Assembly: GCA_051011595.1 (NCBI GenBank)
Contig: JBPCTQ010000065.1
Coordinates: 1-58,311 of the forward strand
Length of the DNA stretch: 58,311 nucleotides
Reading direction: 5' to 3'
Source of the DNA: JAOUEE01 sp051011595
GTDB lineage: Bacteria > Actinomycetota > Acidimicrobiia > Acidimicrobiales > SHLQ01
Position 1 is the first letter of the stretch; every line of letters starts with the position of its first letter. The notes under the pieces were generated by a model. That model made no database searches. It was not told where the DNA came from and worked only from the letters and a program-made list of their open reading frames with translations. The translations under genes were made by a program, and so were the position numbers. This document shows positions 32,701-41,480 of this stretch, one piece after another.

Positions 32701-35028
32701 TCAGGGCGCCAGGCAGGGGGCCTCGTTGCACACATCGATGAGCACACCGTCGAGCTGCAAGAACGCACTCTTCTGGAGTCGGGCACTCACCTGATGGCGC
32801 GGGTTGGCGTGGGGATCGACCCCGTAGTCGGGGGGCCGGGGCGGCACGTTGGTGATGGGGGGATGCGGGTTGCCGCTGTCCCACACCACCAGCGCCGAAC
32901 CGCCGAAGGGATACGACGGCACCGGCGGAATGCCGAAGAATGGGTCGACATCGCTGTGGCGTCCCGGCGCCAGGCCCGGGCTGACCAGATGGGCGCCGAT
33001 GGTTCGGGCCTCGACCTCGGTGGCCACGTTGGCCACCTGATGATCACCGAACGCTTCGTGCAGGATCACCCGGTGCGGCGGCGTCCCCGGGTAGGGGTCG
33101 TCGGTCATGTGGTGGGCATACCCGTTGGCTTCGCCCCGGTCCCACAGCATCTGGATGATGCTCAATCCGACGGCGCGGTCGATCTCGTCGGGATAGCTGG
33201 GGTTGAGCAGCAGGGCGTACACGTCGAAGTCGACACTGCGGCGCAGCAGCGTGGAGTAGTTCATACCCGGTACCCCGAGCGCGGCCGACGTCCACTCCGT
33301 CGACACGGCCGTGGCGGCACCGCCGATGATGCCGCCCTGGCTGATCCCCTCGAAGTAGACCTCACCGGGAACCAAGACCGAGCTGTCCGAAGCCCCCGCT
33401 CGAAAGGCCGGGTCGCTGGCGAACCCGTTGGGATCCTTCAACAGTCGGCCCAGGAACAACGTGTTGAGAATGCCTTGTTGGACCCGATCAGCCAGCGTCG
33501 GGAACCCGGACAGATCGGTCAACAGCGTCGCCACATGGGGAATGTCCTCCGAGGCCATCCCGATCCAGTCGGTGCCGCAGTAGGTCATGTTGGACTCGTT
33601 GGCCATCGACCGCTGACTGAACGAGTTGGTCTGCTGGTACTCACCCAACAGGCCGTGGCCGTACACCGTGCCGCGCGAGGGAGTGACCGGGTCGGCACCG
33701 TTGTTGGAGGCCGACCGGGGGATGTTGCACACGAATCGCGCCGTATAGGTGCCGTTGCGGACGGGCAGGGCATCAACATCGGTGGATCCGCCGTATTCGA
33801 ACCGGGATCCGGGAAGGCCGTCGCCGGTGAGATAGAGCGGGACCTCGAACAATCCCCACACCCGCCGCTGGATCAGCGAGTCGGCCTCGTCCTGGACTGC
33901 CGTCACCGAGAAGTTCGGCGCCGCTCCGTCCAGCGAGGCGAAGGCGTCGTCTCGGATGTGCAACATGCGCTCGGACAAGTTGCGTTCGCTGGCCACGGTG
34001 AAGTCCCACGCCAGGTAGAGCTCGTTGCGCTCGACGCCGGCGCGACGAAGGGTGCCGAAGAGACGTTCCACCGCCGGGCGCCGCGCCTCGATGGCCGGCT
34101 CGAAGGTGGGAATCCGGTCGCGGTAGAGCCGGAAGGCCCGGGACGGCTCGATCGCCTGACCGTCGCCGTCGACCAGGTTGCGCAGGGCCACCACGTAGCG
34201 CCGCCCCTCCTCGAAGTTCACTCCCGGCCGTATGAACAACACCCGGGTGTCGTCGGAGGTGGCGTTGCTGTCCAGCTCGGCCCAGTGCAGATGCTGAGCG
34301 CCGGTGACCGTGTCGATGATCACGATGGGCGAGTCGGGGTCGAGCGACCGCTCGATGTCGGTGATGGGTGCCATCTGGCTGGCGGCCGGATCGAGCCCCG
34401 GCACCTTGGTGACGATGGCCGACCCGGGACTGAATCCGTCGTTGCGGTTGAGCTCGGTGGGGTCGACGGGATCACCATCGACGTTGGTGGGCATCGCCGC
34501 AGCCACGAAGTCGACCCGCCGGCCGGTGTCGGAGGTCGGGTCGCGGCGGGTGAAGTGATCGTTGGGGAACGGCAGCACGCAGCGGGCGGGATCGAGTGGG
34601 TCACACCCTTGCTCGGTCTCGACATCGGGCTCCCATGACCAGGTGGTGGTGGCGACCTTCGGCGACAGCGAGCCGTTGGACCGCCAGGCCAGCACCACCA
34701 GCTTCGCCACCCCGGGTTCGGTGGTCGACAGGGTGGCGCTCGTGCGGCGACCGTCGAGGACGAACTCGTCGGTGACCTCGCGCCAGTTCCCCTGCGGCGT
34801 GCTGCCGGTCCGCAGGTAGGCCAGGAACGAGTCGGCGTCGATGGTGCGCTTCAACCGCACCTCGACCTCGACGTCGCCGTCGCCCTCGATCTGGGTGGCC
34901 GGCGCCGGATCGAGGATCCGCACCGGTGCACCGCCACGACCGGGATCGGCGTCGAGCACCGTCACCCAAGTGCAGCCCGAGGCCAGTACGGCCAGGGCTG
35001 CCACAACGGTCACGAGTCGCCTGCGCAT
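32701..35028 (-). CDS. Lipoprotein esterase/alpha-beta hydrolase with N-terminal Ig-like region
   Basis: About 775 residues from ATG 35028. The lipobox LASGC puts the lipidated Cys at residue 19. An Ig-like or SbsA-type region follows (VRILDPAPATQIEGDGDVEV), then a large hydrolase domain. The nucleophile elbow is GISQGG with Ser563, preceded by VYFE. Candidate acid and histidine are in EAFGDHQVAN and later HSDVD regions. The family resembles large secreted actinobacterial esterases or virginiamycin-type hydrolases. It lies 83 bp upstream of the TIGR03086 gene on the same strand, and 464 bases separate its start from the divergent HNH gene. Confidence 0.75.
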   Translation of the reverse strand: MRRRLVTVVAALAVLASGCTWVTVLDADPGRGGAPVRILDPAPATQIEGDGDVEVEVRLKRTIDADSFLAYLRTGSTPQGNWREVTDEFVLDGRRTSATLSTTEPGVAKLVVLAWRSNGSLSPKVATTTWSWEPDVETEQGCDPLDPARCVLPFPNDHFTRRDPTSDTGRRVDFVAAAMPTNVDGDPVDPTELNRNDGFSPGSAIVTKVPGLDPAASQMAPITDIERSLDPDSPIVIIDTVTGAQHLHWAELDSNATSDDTRVLFIRPGVNFEEGRRYVVALRNLVDGDGQAIEPSRAFRLYRDRIPTFEPAIEARRPAVERLFGTLRRAGVERNELYLAWDFTVASERNLSERMLHIRDDAFASLDGAAPNFSVTAVQDEADSLIQRRVWGLFEVPLYLTGDGLPGSRFEYGGSTDVDALPVRNGTYTARFVCNIPRSASNNGADPVTPSRGTVYGHGLLGEYQQTNSFSQRSMANESNMTYCGTDWIGMASEDIPHVATLLTDLSGFPTLADRVQQGILNTLFLGRLLKDPNGFASDPAFRAGASDSSVLVPGEVYFEGISQGGIIGGAATAVSTEWTSAALGVPGMNYSTLLRRSVDFDVYALLLNPSYPDEIDRAVGLSIIQMLWDRGEANGYAHHMTDDPYPGTPPHRVILHEAFGDHQVANVATEVEARTIGAHLVSPGLAPGRHSDVDPFFGIPPVPSYPFGGSALVVWDSGNPHPPITNVPPRPPDYGVDPHANPRHQVSARLQKSAFLQLDGVLIDVCNEAPCLAP

Positions 35029-35231
35029 CGGTCCGCTCCCCCACTCGCCGATGCGACTGACTGTACCGGAGGGTCCCGATCGGGCGCCACGGGGCGGGCG
35101 AACCTGTGGTGGGCACGAATGAGTCGCCGGCTCTGGTGGAGGAACTGATCGGGATTCGCCTCGACGAAGGCGACCAGCAGCTCGCGAGAGTGCTCGTCGG
35201 CGTCGTAGTACCGGCCCGTCTGCTGATCCAT
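35010..35231 (-). CDS. Possible small protein or gene remnant
   Basis: A frame beginning at ATG 35231 gives about 73 residues, starting MDQQTGRYYDADEHSREL and continuing as a plausible amphipathic helix (LLVAFVEANPDQFLHQSRRL). Most codon third positions in the first 45 codons are G or C, unlike a random frame, and the coding-like signal extends about 12 codons upstream with no good start. It overlaps the start of the esterase gene by 19 bases. It may be a real small gene or the end of a decayed one. Confidence 0.3.
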   Translation of the reverse strand: MDQQTGRYYDADEHSRELLVAFVEANPDQFLHQSRRLIRAHHRFARPVAPDRDPPVQSVASASGGADRCAGDS

Positions 35232-35462
35232 GAAGCCCAACTCCCGCTCGGAGAGCTCGTCGAGACGCTGGTTGCGTGGGGAGCATCGGCGCGAGCAGCT
35301 TCATCGGACTCCTCAATGTGGACGAAATTGCCGGCCGACCTCCACACAGACCGTCTCTTGGGCAGTGGCGGCCGCCCGGTGGATCAGCGCAGGCACAGGG
35401 GCGCAGAGCCATGTTCTCGGGCGCGTCACGAGAAGTTCGAGAATCGTTGGAATCGACTTGTG
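35232..35462. other. Rest of the 464-base gap before the HNH gene
   Basis: Apart from the small frame at its left end and the SOS box at its right end, I see no gene, tRNA or convincing hairpin in this stretch. It is less GC-rich than its surroundings near 35440-35490, as expected for a promoter region. Confidence 0.5.
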
Positions 35463-35482
35463 TATCGAACATATGTTCGATA
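35463..35482. promoter_or_regulatory. Perfect LexA/SOS box
   Basis: TATCGAACATATGTTCGATA is a perfect 20-base palindrome containing the Gram-positive and actinobacterial LexA site CGAAC-N4-GTTCG. It lies 10 bases before the ATG of the HNH/DUF222 gene, so it should overlap the promoter and repress the gene until DNA damage removes LexA. Confidence 0.85.
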
Positions 35483-35492
35483 CCGTGAAGGC

Positions 35493-36743
35493 ATGGAATC
35501 AGCCACCGTCGAACAGAGCGTGCAGGAGGCGCACGAGCAGCTGATGGCTGCGTCCGCTCTGCTCGCTCATGGCGACACAGATGCCGACGGCCTCGAGCCG
35601 CTGGTGAGTTCGATCCGCCAAGTCGAACGCGACTGCGCCGGCCTGCTGGTCGCCGTCGCCCGGTTGGCCGACCAGGCCGGTCGGTCGGCTGAGGTCGTCC
35701 TGGCCGATCACGACAGCGTCACGTCGGCCCGGGTCGCCGCCGATGTGGCTCGGGCCGAGATGTCTGGTCGGTTCCCCGAGCTGGGCGAGGCGATCCGTGT
35801 CGGGTCGGCTCGACCCGACAACGTCGACGTGCTGGCCCGCATGTGCGACCGCATGACCGACGCCGAGATCGGTGTCCTGATCCAATCGGACAACCGCATC
35901 GCCGACGCGGCCGGCCGGCTCCGGGTCGACAGCTTCCGGCGCCGCGTGCATCGGCTGCGTGACCGCATCCGAGCCGACCACGGCGACACCGCTGCCGAGC
36001 AAGCATCGAAGGAGACCATGGCCAGTGTCTGGCCCAGCCGAGACAGCCAGACCTACAGGCTCGCGGCCGTGCTCGATCCGCTCCAGGGCGCCGCCGCCCA
36101 CCAAGCCCTCCGCCACCAATGCCGAGTGCTGGCCGAGCAACTCGGACCCGACCACGGACTCAGCGCCGATCAGATCGCCGCCCAAGCCCTCGTCGACTTG
36201 ATGGTGCGTGGCGCCAACACCGAAGCGACCCACGACAACACCATGCCGGTCGTGCACCTCGACGTGCTCACCGACGGCTCGACACTGGTCGCTGGCTCGC
36301 ATGACCACACGATCGCCGAGACCAGCGACGGCCTCCCGGTTTCGCCCGGCACCATCGGCCGGCTGGCCTGCGACTGCGTCGTCCGCCGCATCGACACCCT
36401 GCCCGACGGCCGAGTCAACGTGTCCCGCTCAGCGCGGACAGCCACATCCGCCCAACGATCCGCCCTCCGCGCCCTCTACCCCGGGTGTGCCATCTCCGGC
36501 GCCCCCTGGTCGCAACTCGAGATACACCACGTCGTGTTCCGCGAACACGGCGGCCCCACCAGGCTCGACAACCTCATCCCCCTCTCCAGACGCTGGCATC
36601 ACCGCATCCACGACGACGGCTGGCGCCTCGTGCTCGACACCGACCGCCGCCTCCGTCTCTACCAACCCGACGGCACCCTCCACCTCGACCTCCCCCCACC
36701 CACTCCCGTCCTCTCCCAGGCGGACACCACCCTCGCCGCCTGA
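35493..36743 (+). CDS. DUF222/13E12-repeat family HNH endonuclease
   Basis: 416 residues from ATG 35493, with GAAGG upstream. The N-terminal helical DUF222-like region (about 1-300) is Ala- and Arg-rich (SIRQVERDCAGLLVAVARLA). The C-terminal HNH motif reads CAISGAPWSQLEIHHV, then GGPTRLDNLIPL and HHRIHDDGW. Actinobacteria carry many such genes, related to the mycobacterial REP13E12 family, in which SOS boxes are known. The perfect LexA box at 35463 predicts DNA-damage induction. Its cellular role is unclear; nuclease activity is likely from the intact HNH histidines and asparagine. Confidence 0.9.
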   Translation: MESATVEQSVQEAHEQLMAASALLAHGDTDADGLEPLVSSIRQVERDCAGLLVAVARLADQAGRSAEVVLADHDSVTSARVAADVARAEMSGRFPELGEAIRVGSARPDNVDVLARMCDRMTDAEIGVLIQSDNRIADAAGRLRVDSFRRRVHRLRDRIRADHGDTAAEQASKETMASVWPSRDSQTYRLAAVLDPLQGAAAHQALRHQCRVLAEQLGPDHGLSADQIAAQALVDLMVRGANTEATHDNTMPVVHLDVLTDGSTLVAGSHDHTIAETSDGLPVSPGTIGRLACDCVVRRIDTLPDGRVNVSRSARTATSAQRSALRALYPGCAISGAPWSQLEIHHVVFREHGGPTRLDNLIPLSRRWHHRIHDDGWRLVLDTDRRLRLYQPDGTLHLDLPPPTPVLSQADTTLAA

Positions 36744-36881
36744 CCCAAACCACCCACTTCCCCCCAAACCACGACAAGACCGACGGCTCGCACCCGCACA
36801 GGGCACTGCCAGTCCCGGCACCGCACCTTGACAACCGAATACCCGGGCCGGCCCGACCTGACCGCCCCCGTGCGGCCAAGC

Positions 36882-37487
36882 TCAGGTCAGTGCCGACTCG
36901 AGGAAGCGAAGGAGCTCGCGGCGCCGCATCGCCATCGAGCGCAGGGTGGGCTCGACCCCGACCGCCCGCAACACCTCGACTTCGGTGGCAGTGCCCACGA
37001 CCGTCGAGTAGGCGCTGAGCAGCAGCAACCGGGCGTCGGTGGGCCGCAACCGGCCCTCGGCCATCTCGATCTCGAGGAAGGCCACGGCCCGTTCGACCAG
37101 GGGCTCGAGCCGCTCCGACAAACGAACGGCGGTGGGAGAGCCCGGCCGCGAGACCTCGCGCAGCAACCCGAGCAGCTCGGGACGGCGCAGCGCCAGCCGA
37201 AAGACCGACCGCACCACCGACTCGATGCGGGCAAACCCGGTGGCGCTGGTGAGCACGGCGGCCTCGAGGGTGCCGACCAGCTCGTCGGCCGCCCGATCGA
37301 CCACCGCGTCGAGCAGCTCGCGCTTCGAGCCGAAGTGGTAGAGGATCGTCTGCTTGCGGAGACCGAGCGCGCCAGCGAGATCGTCGAGCGACGTGCCGTC
37401 GTAGCCGGTGGTGCCGAACGACGCGAGGGCGGCACCGAGCACTCTCGTCTTGGTGTCGGGAAGGTCGACGGACGCGGCCACGACCAC
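36882..37487 (-). CDS. TetR-family transcriptional regulator
   Basis: About 201 residues if GTG 37487 is used; ATG 37508 is in frame but lies inside the operator, and GTG 37481 is another choice. The DNA-binding domain reads TRVLGAALASFGTTGYDGTS then LDDLAGALGLRKQTILYHFG, a standard TetR helix-turn-helix. The rest is a helical ligand domain (SVVRSVFRLALRRPELLGL). It is divergent from the reductase-HAD operon, with the long inverted repeats at 37483-37515 between or overlapping the two starts, so it most likely represses that operon and itself. Confidence 0.85.
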   Translation of the reverse strand: MVVAASVDLPDTKTRVLGAALASFGTTGYDGTSLDDLAGALGLRKQTILYHFGSKRELLDAVVDRAADELVGTLEAAVLTSATGFARIESVVRSVFRLALRRPELLGLLREVSRPGSPTAVRLSERLEPLVERAVAFLEIEMAEGRLRPTDARLLLLSAYSTVVGTATEVEVLRAVGVEPTLRSMAMRRRELLRFLESALT

Positions 37488-37515
37488 ATGGTAGGCGGTC
37501 TCTACCATGTGGTAG
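37483..37515. promoter_or_regulatory. Long inverted-repeat operator for the TetR/lipid operon
   Basis: ACCACATGGTAG (37483-37494) and CTACCATGTGGT (37502-37513) are perfect 12-base inverted arms with a 7-base spacer. Each arm is itself near-palindromic; the right one reads CTACCA-TG-TGGTAG (37502-37515). This fits two adjacent TetR dimers. The site overlaps the 5' region of the TetR gene and lies 10 bases before the reductase gene's GTG. Confidence 0.75.
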
Positions 37516-37524
37516 AGAGAGCAC

Positions 37525-39861
37525 GTGATCGTGGAGCACCTCGCCGGCAAACGCGTCGCCATCACCGGCACCACGGGCTTCCTGGGAACGGCGCTGGTCG
37601 AGCGTCTCCTGCGGTCCGTTCCCGACATCGAGCTGGTGTTGTTGGTGCGTCCCGGCCGCCGGGGGGCCCAGCGCCGAGTCGAACGCGACATCCTCCGCAA
37701 CGACGCCTTCGACCAGCTCCGGGCGCAACACGGGGACGACTTCGACACCGCCGTGGCCAGCCGGGTGACCGCCGTGGCCGGCGACGTCAGCGTCGATGGC
37801 CTGGGGCTCGACGCCGCGGCCCGCCAGAACCTGGCCGAATGCGACATCGTCATCCACTCCGCGGCCGCGGTGTCGTTCGATTCACCGTTGGATCAGGCAG
37901 TCGAGATCAACCTGCTGGGTCCGGTTCGGATCGCCGAACTGCTCGATGACCTCGGCGTCGAGCCGCATCTGGTGGCCGTGTCCACGTGTTACGTCGCCGG
38001 CAGTCGCCGCGGCGACGCCCCCGAGATCGCGGTCGACGACAGCCCGTTCTTCGTCGATGTGGACTGGCGGCGCGAGGTCGATGCCGCCCGCCGGGCGCGC
38101 CACGATGTCGAAACCCAGAGCCGGGAGCCGGACCGCCTCACCGAGTTCCGCCGCCGGGCGCGTGCCGAGCTGGGAGCAGCCGGGACTCCGGCACTGGCGG
38201 CCAAGACGGAACAACTCCGCAACCGCTGGGTCACCGATCAGATGGCCGAGGCGGGTCGAGCCCGCGCCTCGTCATTGGGATTCCCCGACGCCTACGCCTA
38301 CACCAAGGCCCTCGGAGAAAAGGCCCTGCTCGAGACCACGGGCACCACCGGTCTCGACGTGTCGATCGTGCGGCCCTCCATCATCGAATCGGCGGTCGAG
38401 CATCCCTCGACCGGCTGGATCCGCGGATTCCGTATGGCCGAACCGGTCATCATCTCCTACGCCCGCGGGTTGCTGAAGGAGTTCCCCGGCGTTCCCGAGG
38501 GCACCGTCGACGTCATCCCGGTCGACATGGTGGTGGCCGCCATCTGTGCGGTGGCCGCTCGGGGCCACCAGCCAGGGCCCGACGGCACCGACATCATCCA
38601 GGTGGCATCGGGTTCGGTCAACCCGCTCAAGTACGGCCAACTCGTCGATCTCACCCAAGCATGGTTCACCGAGCACCCGTTGTACGACGAACGCGGTCAG
38701 CCGATCGCCGTGTCGTCATGGTCGTTCCCCGGGCGGGGTCGGGTGCAGAAGCAGCTGGAGCGGGCCAAGACCGTCATCGAACGAACCGAGGCCGTCGTCC
38801 ACAAGCTGCCGTTGCGGGGCCGCCAGGCCGAGTTCGGCGCCGTCCTCGAAGACCGGCGCGAACAAGCCGAACGGGCGCTCGGGTATGTCGAGCTGTACGG
38901 CGCCTACGCCGAGTGTGAGGCCATCTACGGTCTCGACCGCCTGCTCGGGTTGTGGGACAGCCTCGACGACACCGACCAGGCAGCTTTCGCCTTCGACCCC
39001 CGCGCCATCGACTGGCCCACGTACGTGCACGATGTGCATCTGCCGTCGGTGGTCAAGGCGGGCCGGGTCAAAACCACCCCGGGAGCCCGCACCGGACCCA
39101 GCCGCAGCGAACGCCTTCGTGGTCAGGTCCTGTCACCGGACCGACACCTGGCGGTCTTCGACCTGGAGAACACCCTCATCGCCTCCAACGTGGTGGCCTC
39201 CTACGCGTGGCTGGCCAGCCGCCGGCTACCCGACCGTGACCGGATTCGGTTCGTGATGCGAACGGTGGCCGAAGCCCCCACCTTGTTGGCCCTCGACCGG
39301 GTCGACCGCAGCGACTTCCTCCGGTACTTCTACCGACGCTACGACCTGGCGCCGGTCGACCAGCTCGAACGAGACGCGATCGAATCGTTCAGCGACCTCA
39401 TCCTCACCAAGTCGTTCCCCGCCGGCATTCGGCGGGTGCGCGAACACCGCCGGCTGGGGCATCGAACCGTCCTCATCACCGGCGCCCTCGACTTCGTGGT
39501 TCGTCCCCTCGAGCCGCTGTTCGACGACATCATCGCCCCATCGCTGGGGGTGAAGGGCCCGGCCGAACGCCGCACCTACGACGGCCGCATGACCGACGTC
39601 CCTCCCACCGGCGAAGCCCGCTACCAGGCCATGGCCGACTACGCCGCGGCCCACGACATCGATCTGCGCGAGTCGGTGGCCTACGCCGACTCGGCCAGCG
39701 ACCTGCCCATGCTCGAGGCAGTCGGCTTCCCGGTTGCCGTCAACCCCGAGACCAAACTGGCCACGTTGGCCCGCAAGCGAGGCTGGTTGGTGGAGCACTT
39801 CGCCAAGTCCCCCGGCGGTCCCCGCAAGCTGGTGCCCCTCGCCCCCCGGAGTGCTGTGTGA
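37525..39861 (+). CDS. Fatty-acyl reductase-like SDR fused to HAD-IB phosphatase-like domain
   Basis: 778 residues from GTG 37525 (GTG 37531 also possible). The N-terminal extended SDR (male-sterility/FAR type) has VAITGTTGFLGTALVERLL (cofactor loop, about 10-28), VIHSAAAVSFDS and the catalytic YAYTKALGEKA. From about residue 540 a HAD domain starts with VFDLENTLI, then VLITGALDFVV and YADSASDLPML. In motif I the usual DxD is D-x-E, so phosphatase activity may be altered. The fusion suggests reduction of an acyl thioester or transfer of an acyl group with a linked hydrolase step. It starts a three-gene operon with a LarA-like protein and an acyltransferase. Confidence 0.85.
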   Translation: MIVEHLAGKRVAITGTTGFLGTALVERLLRSVPDIELVLLVRPGRRGAQRRVERDILRNDAFDQLRAQHGDDFDTAVASRVTAVAGDVSVDGLGLDAAARQNLAECDIVIHSAAAVSFDSPLDQAVEINLLGPVRIAELLDDLGVEPHLVAVSTCYVAGSRRGDAPEIAVDDSPFFVDVDWRREVDAARRARHDVETQSREPDRLTEFRRRARAELGAAGTPALAAKTEQLRNRWVTDQMAEAGRARASSLGFPDAYAYTKALGEKALLETTGTTGLDVSIVRPSIIESAVEHPSTGWIRGFRMAEPVIISYARGLLKEFPGVPEGTVDVIPVDMVVAAICAVAARGHQPGPDGTDIIQVASGSVNPLKYGQLVDLTQAWFTEHPLYDERGQPIAVSSWSFPGRGRVQKQLERAKTVIERTEAVVHKLPLRGRQAEFGAVLEDRREQAERALGYVELYGAYAECEAIYGLDRLLGLWDSLDDTDQAAFAFDPRAIDWPTYVHDVHLPSVVKAGRVKTTPGARTGPSRSERLRGQVLSPDRHLAVFDLENTLIASNVVASYAWLASRRLPDRDRIRFVMRTVAEAPTLLALDRVDRSDFLRYFYRRYDLAPVDQLERDAIESFSDLILTKSFPAGIRRVREHRRLGHRTVLITGALDFVVRPLEPLFDDIIAPSLGVKGPAERRTYDGRMTDVPPTGEARYQAMADYAAAHDIDLRESVAYADSASDLPMLEAVGFPVAVNPETKLATLARKRGWLVEHFAKSPGGPRKLVPLAPRSAV

Positions 39862-41480
39862 GTTCGAAGTCCAAACCCAAACGAGCAGCTCGACCGGGGT
39901 TGGTCCTCGACGTCGACCGGTCCACTCCTCCCCTGGTGTTCCATCACGGCGAGGGGTTTCGTACCGAGAAGCTGCCGCCCGGGCGCAGCCGGGTGATCTA
40001 CCCGGCCGAACCGATCGACGGTCTGGCCGACCCCGACGGCGCCATCCGCCACGCCCTCGGTCACCCGCTCGGCGATTCGAAGCCGCTCGGTGAGCTGCTG
40101 TCCCCCGACATGCAGCTCACCATCGCCTTCGACGACATCTCCTTGCCCCTGCCGCCCATGCGTCGACCCGACATCCGTCAGCGCATCATCGAGGCGGTGC
40201 TCGACACCGCGGCCGAGGTCGGTGTCGACGACATCCACATCATCGCCGCCCTGGCCCTGCACCGCCGCATGACCGAGAGCGAGCTGCGTCACGCCGTCGG
40301 CGACCGGGTCTACGACGCCTTCGCCCCCAGCGGCCGGCTCTACAACCACGACGCCGAAGACCCCGACGGCATGGTCCTGCTGGGCGAGACCGACCACGGC
40401 GAAGAGGTCCAGATGAGTCGCCGGGCAGCCGAGAGTGACCTCATCGTCTACGTCAACATCAACCTGGTGGCCATGGACGGCGGTTGGAAGTCCACGGCCA
40501 CCGGATTGTCCGGCTACCAGGGTCTTCGTCACCACCACAACGTCGACACCATGCGCAAGAGTCGTTCGTTCATGGACCGCCACAAGTCCGAGCTCCATCA
40601 CAGCAACTGGCGGATGGGCAAGGTGATCCGCGACGCCGACGTGAACGTCTTCCAGATCGAGACCACCGTCAACAACAACACCTTCGGGGCCGACGGCCCG
40701 CTGTCGATGCTGCAGAAGCGCGAGTGGGAGTGGTCACCACGCGAGCGGGCCACCTTCGTGGGGATGCAGAAGGGCCTCGACCTCATGCCGGCCCGGGCCC
40801 GGCGCAAGGTCTTCAGCGGCTGGCAGGCGCCCTACGAGCTCACCTCGGTACAGGCCGGCGAGGTCGAGGCGGTGCACGAGGTCACCACCGAAAACGTGTA
40901 CCGCCAGCACCTGGTACCGGTCGAGGGCCAGACCGATGTGCTCACCATGGGTCTGCCCTACATCTGCCCGTACAACGTGAACTCGATCATGAACCCGATC
41001 CTGGTCATGTGCCTGGGGCTGGGGTACTTCTTCAACCTGTACCGGGGTCAGCCCCTCGTACGGGAGGGCGGGGTGTTGATCATGAGCCACCCCACACCCT
41101 GGGAATTCCATCCCGTCCACCACCCCAGCTACATCGACTTCTTCGAGCAGGTCCTGGCCGACACCACCGACCCCCTCGAGATCGAACAGAAATACGAGAC
41201 CCAGTTCGCCGAGGACGAGTGGTACCGCCATCTGTACCGCACCTCACACGCCTACCACGGCGTCCATCCGTTCTACATGTGGTACTGGGGTTCGCACGCC
41301 CTCCAGTGGCTGGGCCAGGTCATCATCGTGGGCGGCGACACCAAAGCCGTCCGGCGCCTGGGATTCCGCCCGGCGTCCACCCTGGCCGATGCCCTCGAGA
41401 TGGCCAGCGACGTCGTCGGCCCCCAGCCCACCATCACCCATGTCCACAACCCGCCCATCTTGATGGCCGACGTGTCGTGA
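39858..41480 (+). CDS. LarA-like (DUF2088) protein
   Basis: 540 residues from GTG 39858, overlapping the previous stop (GTGA). The N-terminal part matches the nickel-pincer lactate racemase fold: LTIAFDDISLPLPPMRRPDI, then DIHIIAALALHRRMTESEL, YNHDAEDPDGMVLLG and SDLIVYVNINL, followed by GGWKSTATGLSGYQGLRHHH. This mirrors the LarA sequence of AFDDxTRPxP, GTHR, HD and VIPxG segments but is much diverged, and the protein is longer than LarA (about 420). No larB/C/E genes are nearby, so it may not carry the nickel cofactor. Its tight position between a reductase and an acyltransferase suggests a lipid-linked role. Confidence 0.7.
   Translation: MSSKSKPKRAARPGLVLDVDRSTPPLVFHHGEGFRTEKLPPGRSRVIYPAEPIDGLADPDGAIRHALGHPLGDSKPLGELLSPDMQLTIAFDDISLPLPPMRRPDIRQRIIEAVLDTAAEVGVDDIHIIAALALHRRMTESELRHAVGDRVYDAFAPSGRLYNHDAEDPDGMVLLGETDHGEEVQMSRRAAESDLIVYVNINLVAMDGGWKSTATGLSGYQGLRHHHNVDTMRKSRSFMDRHKSELHHSNWRMGKVIRDADVNVFQIETTVNNNTFGADGPLSMLQKREWEWSPRERATFVGMQKGLDLMPARARRKVFSGWQAPYELTSVQAGEVEAVHEVTTENVYRQHLVPVEGQTDVLTMGLPYICPYNVNSIMNPILVMCLGLGYFFNLYRGQPLVREGGVLIMSHPTPWEFHPVHHPSYIDFFEQVLADTTDPLEIEQKYETQFAEDEWYRHLYRTSHAYHGVHPFYMWYWGSHALQWLGQVIIVGGDTKAVRRLGFRPASTLADALEMASDVVGPQPTITHVHNPPILMADVS

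Noticed and set aside
35106..35492. Upstream start of the HNH gene at 35106
   Set aside because: It would place the SOS box inside the coding sequence and add a non-homologous N-terminus; the ATG at 35493 has a ribosome site and starts the family domain.
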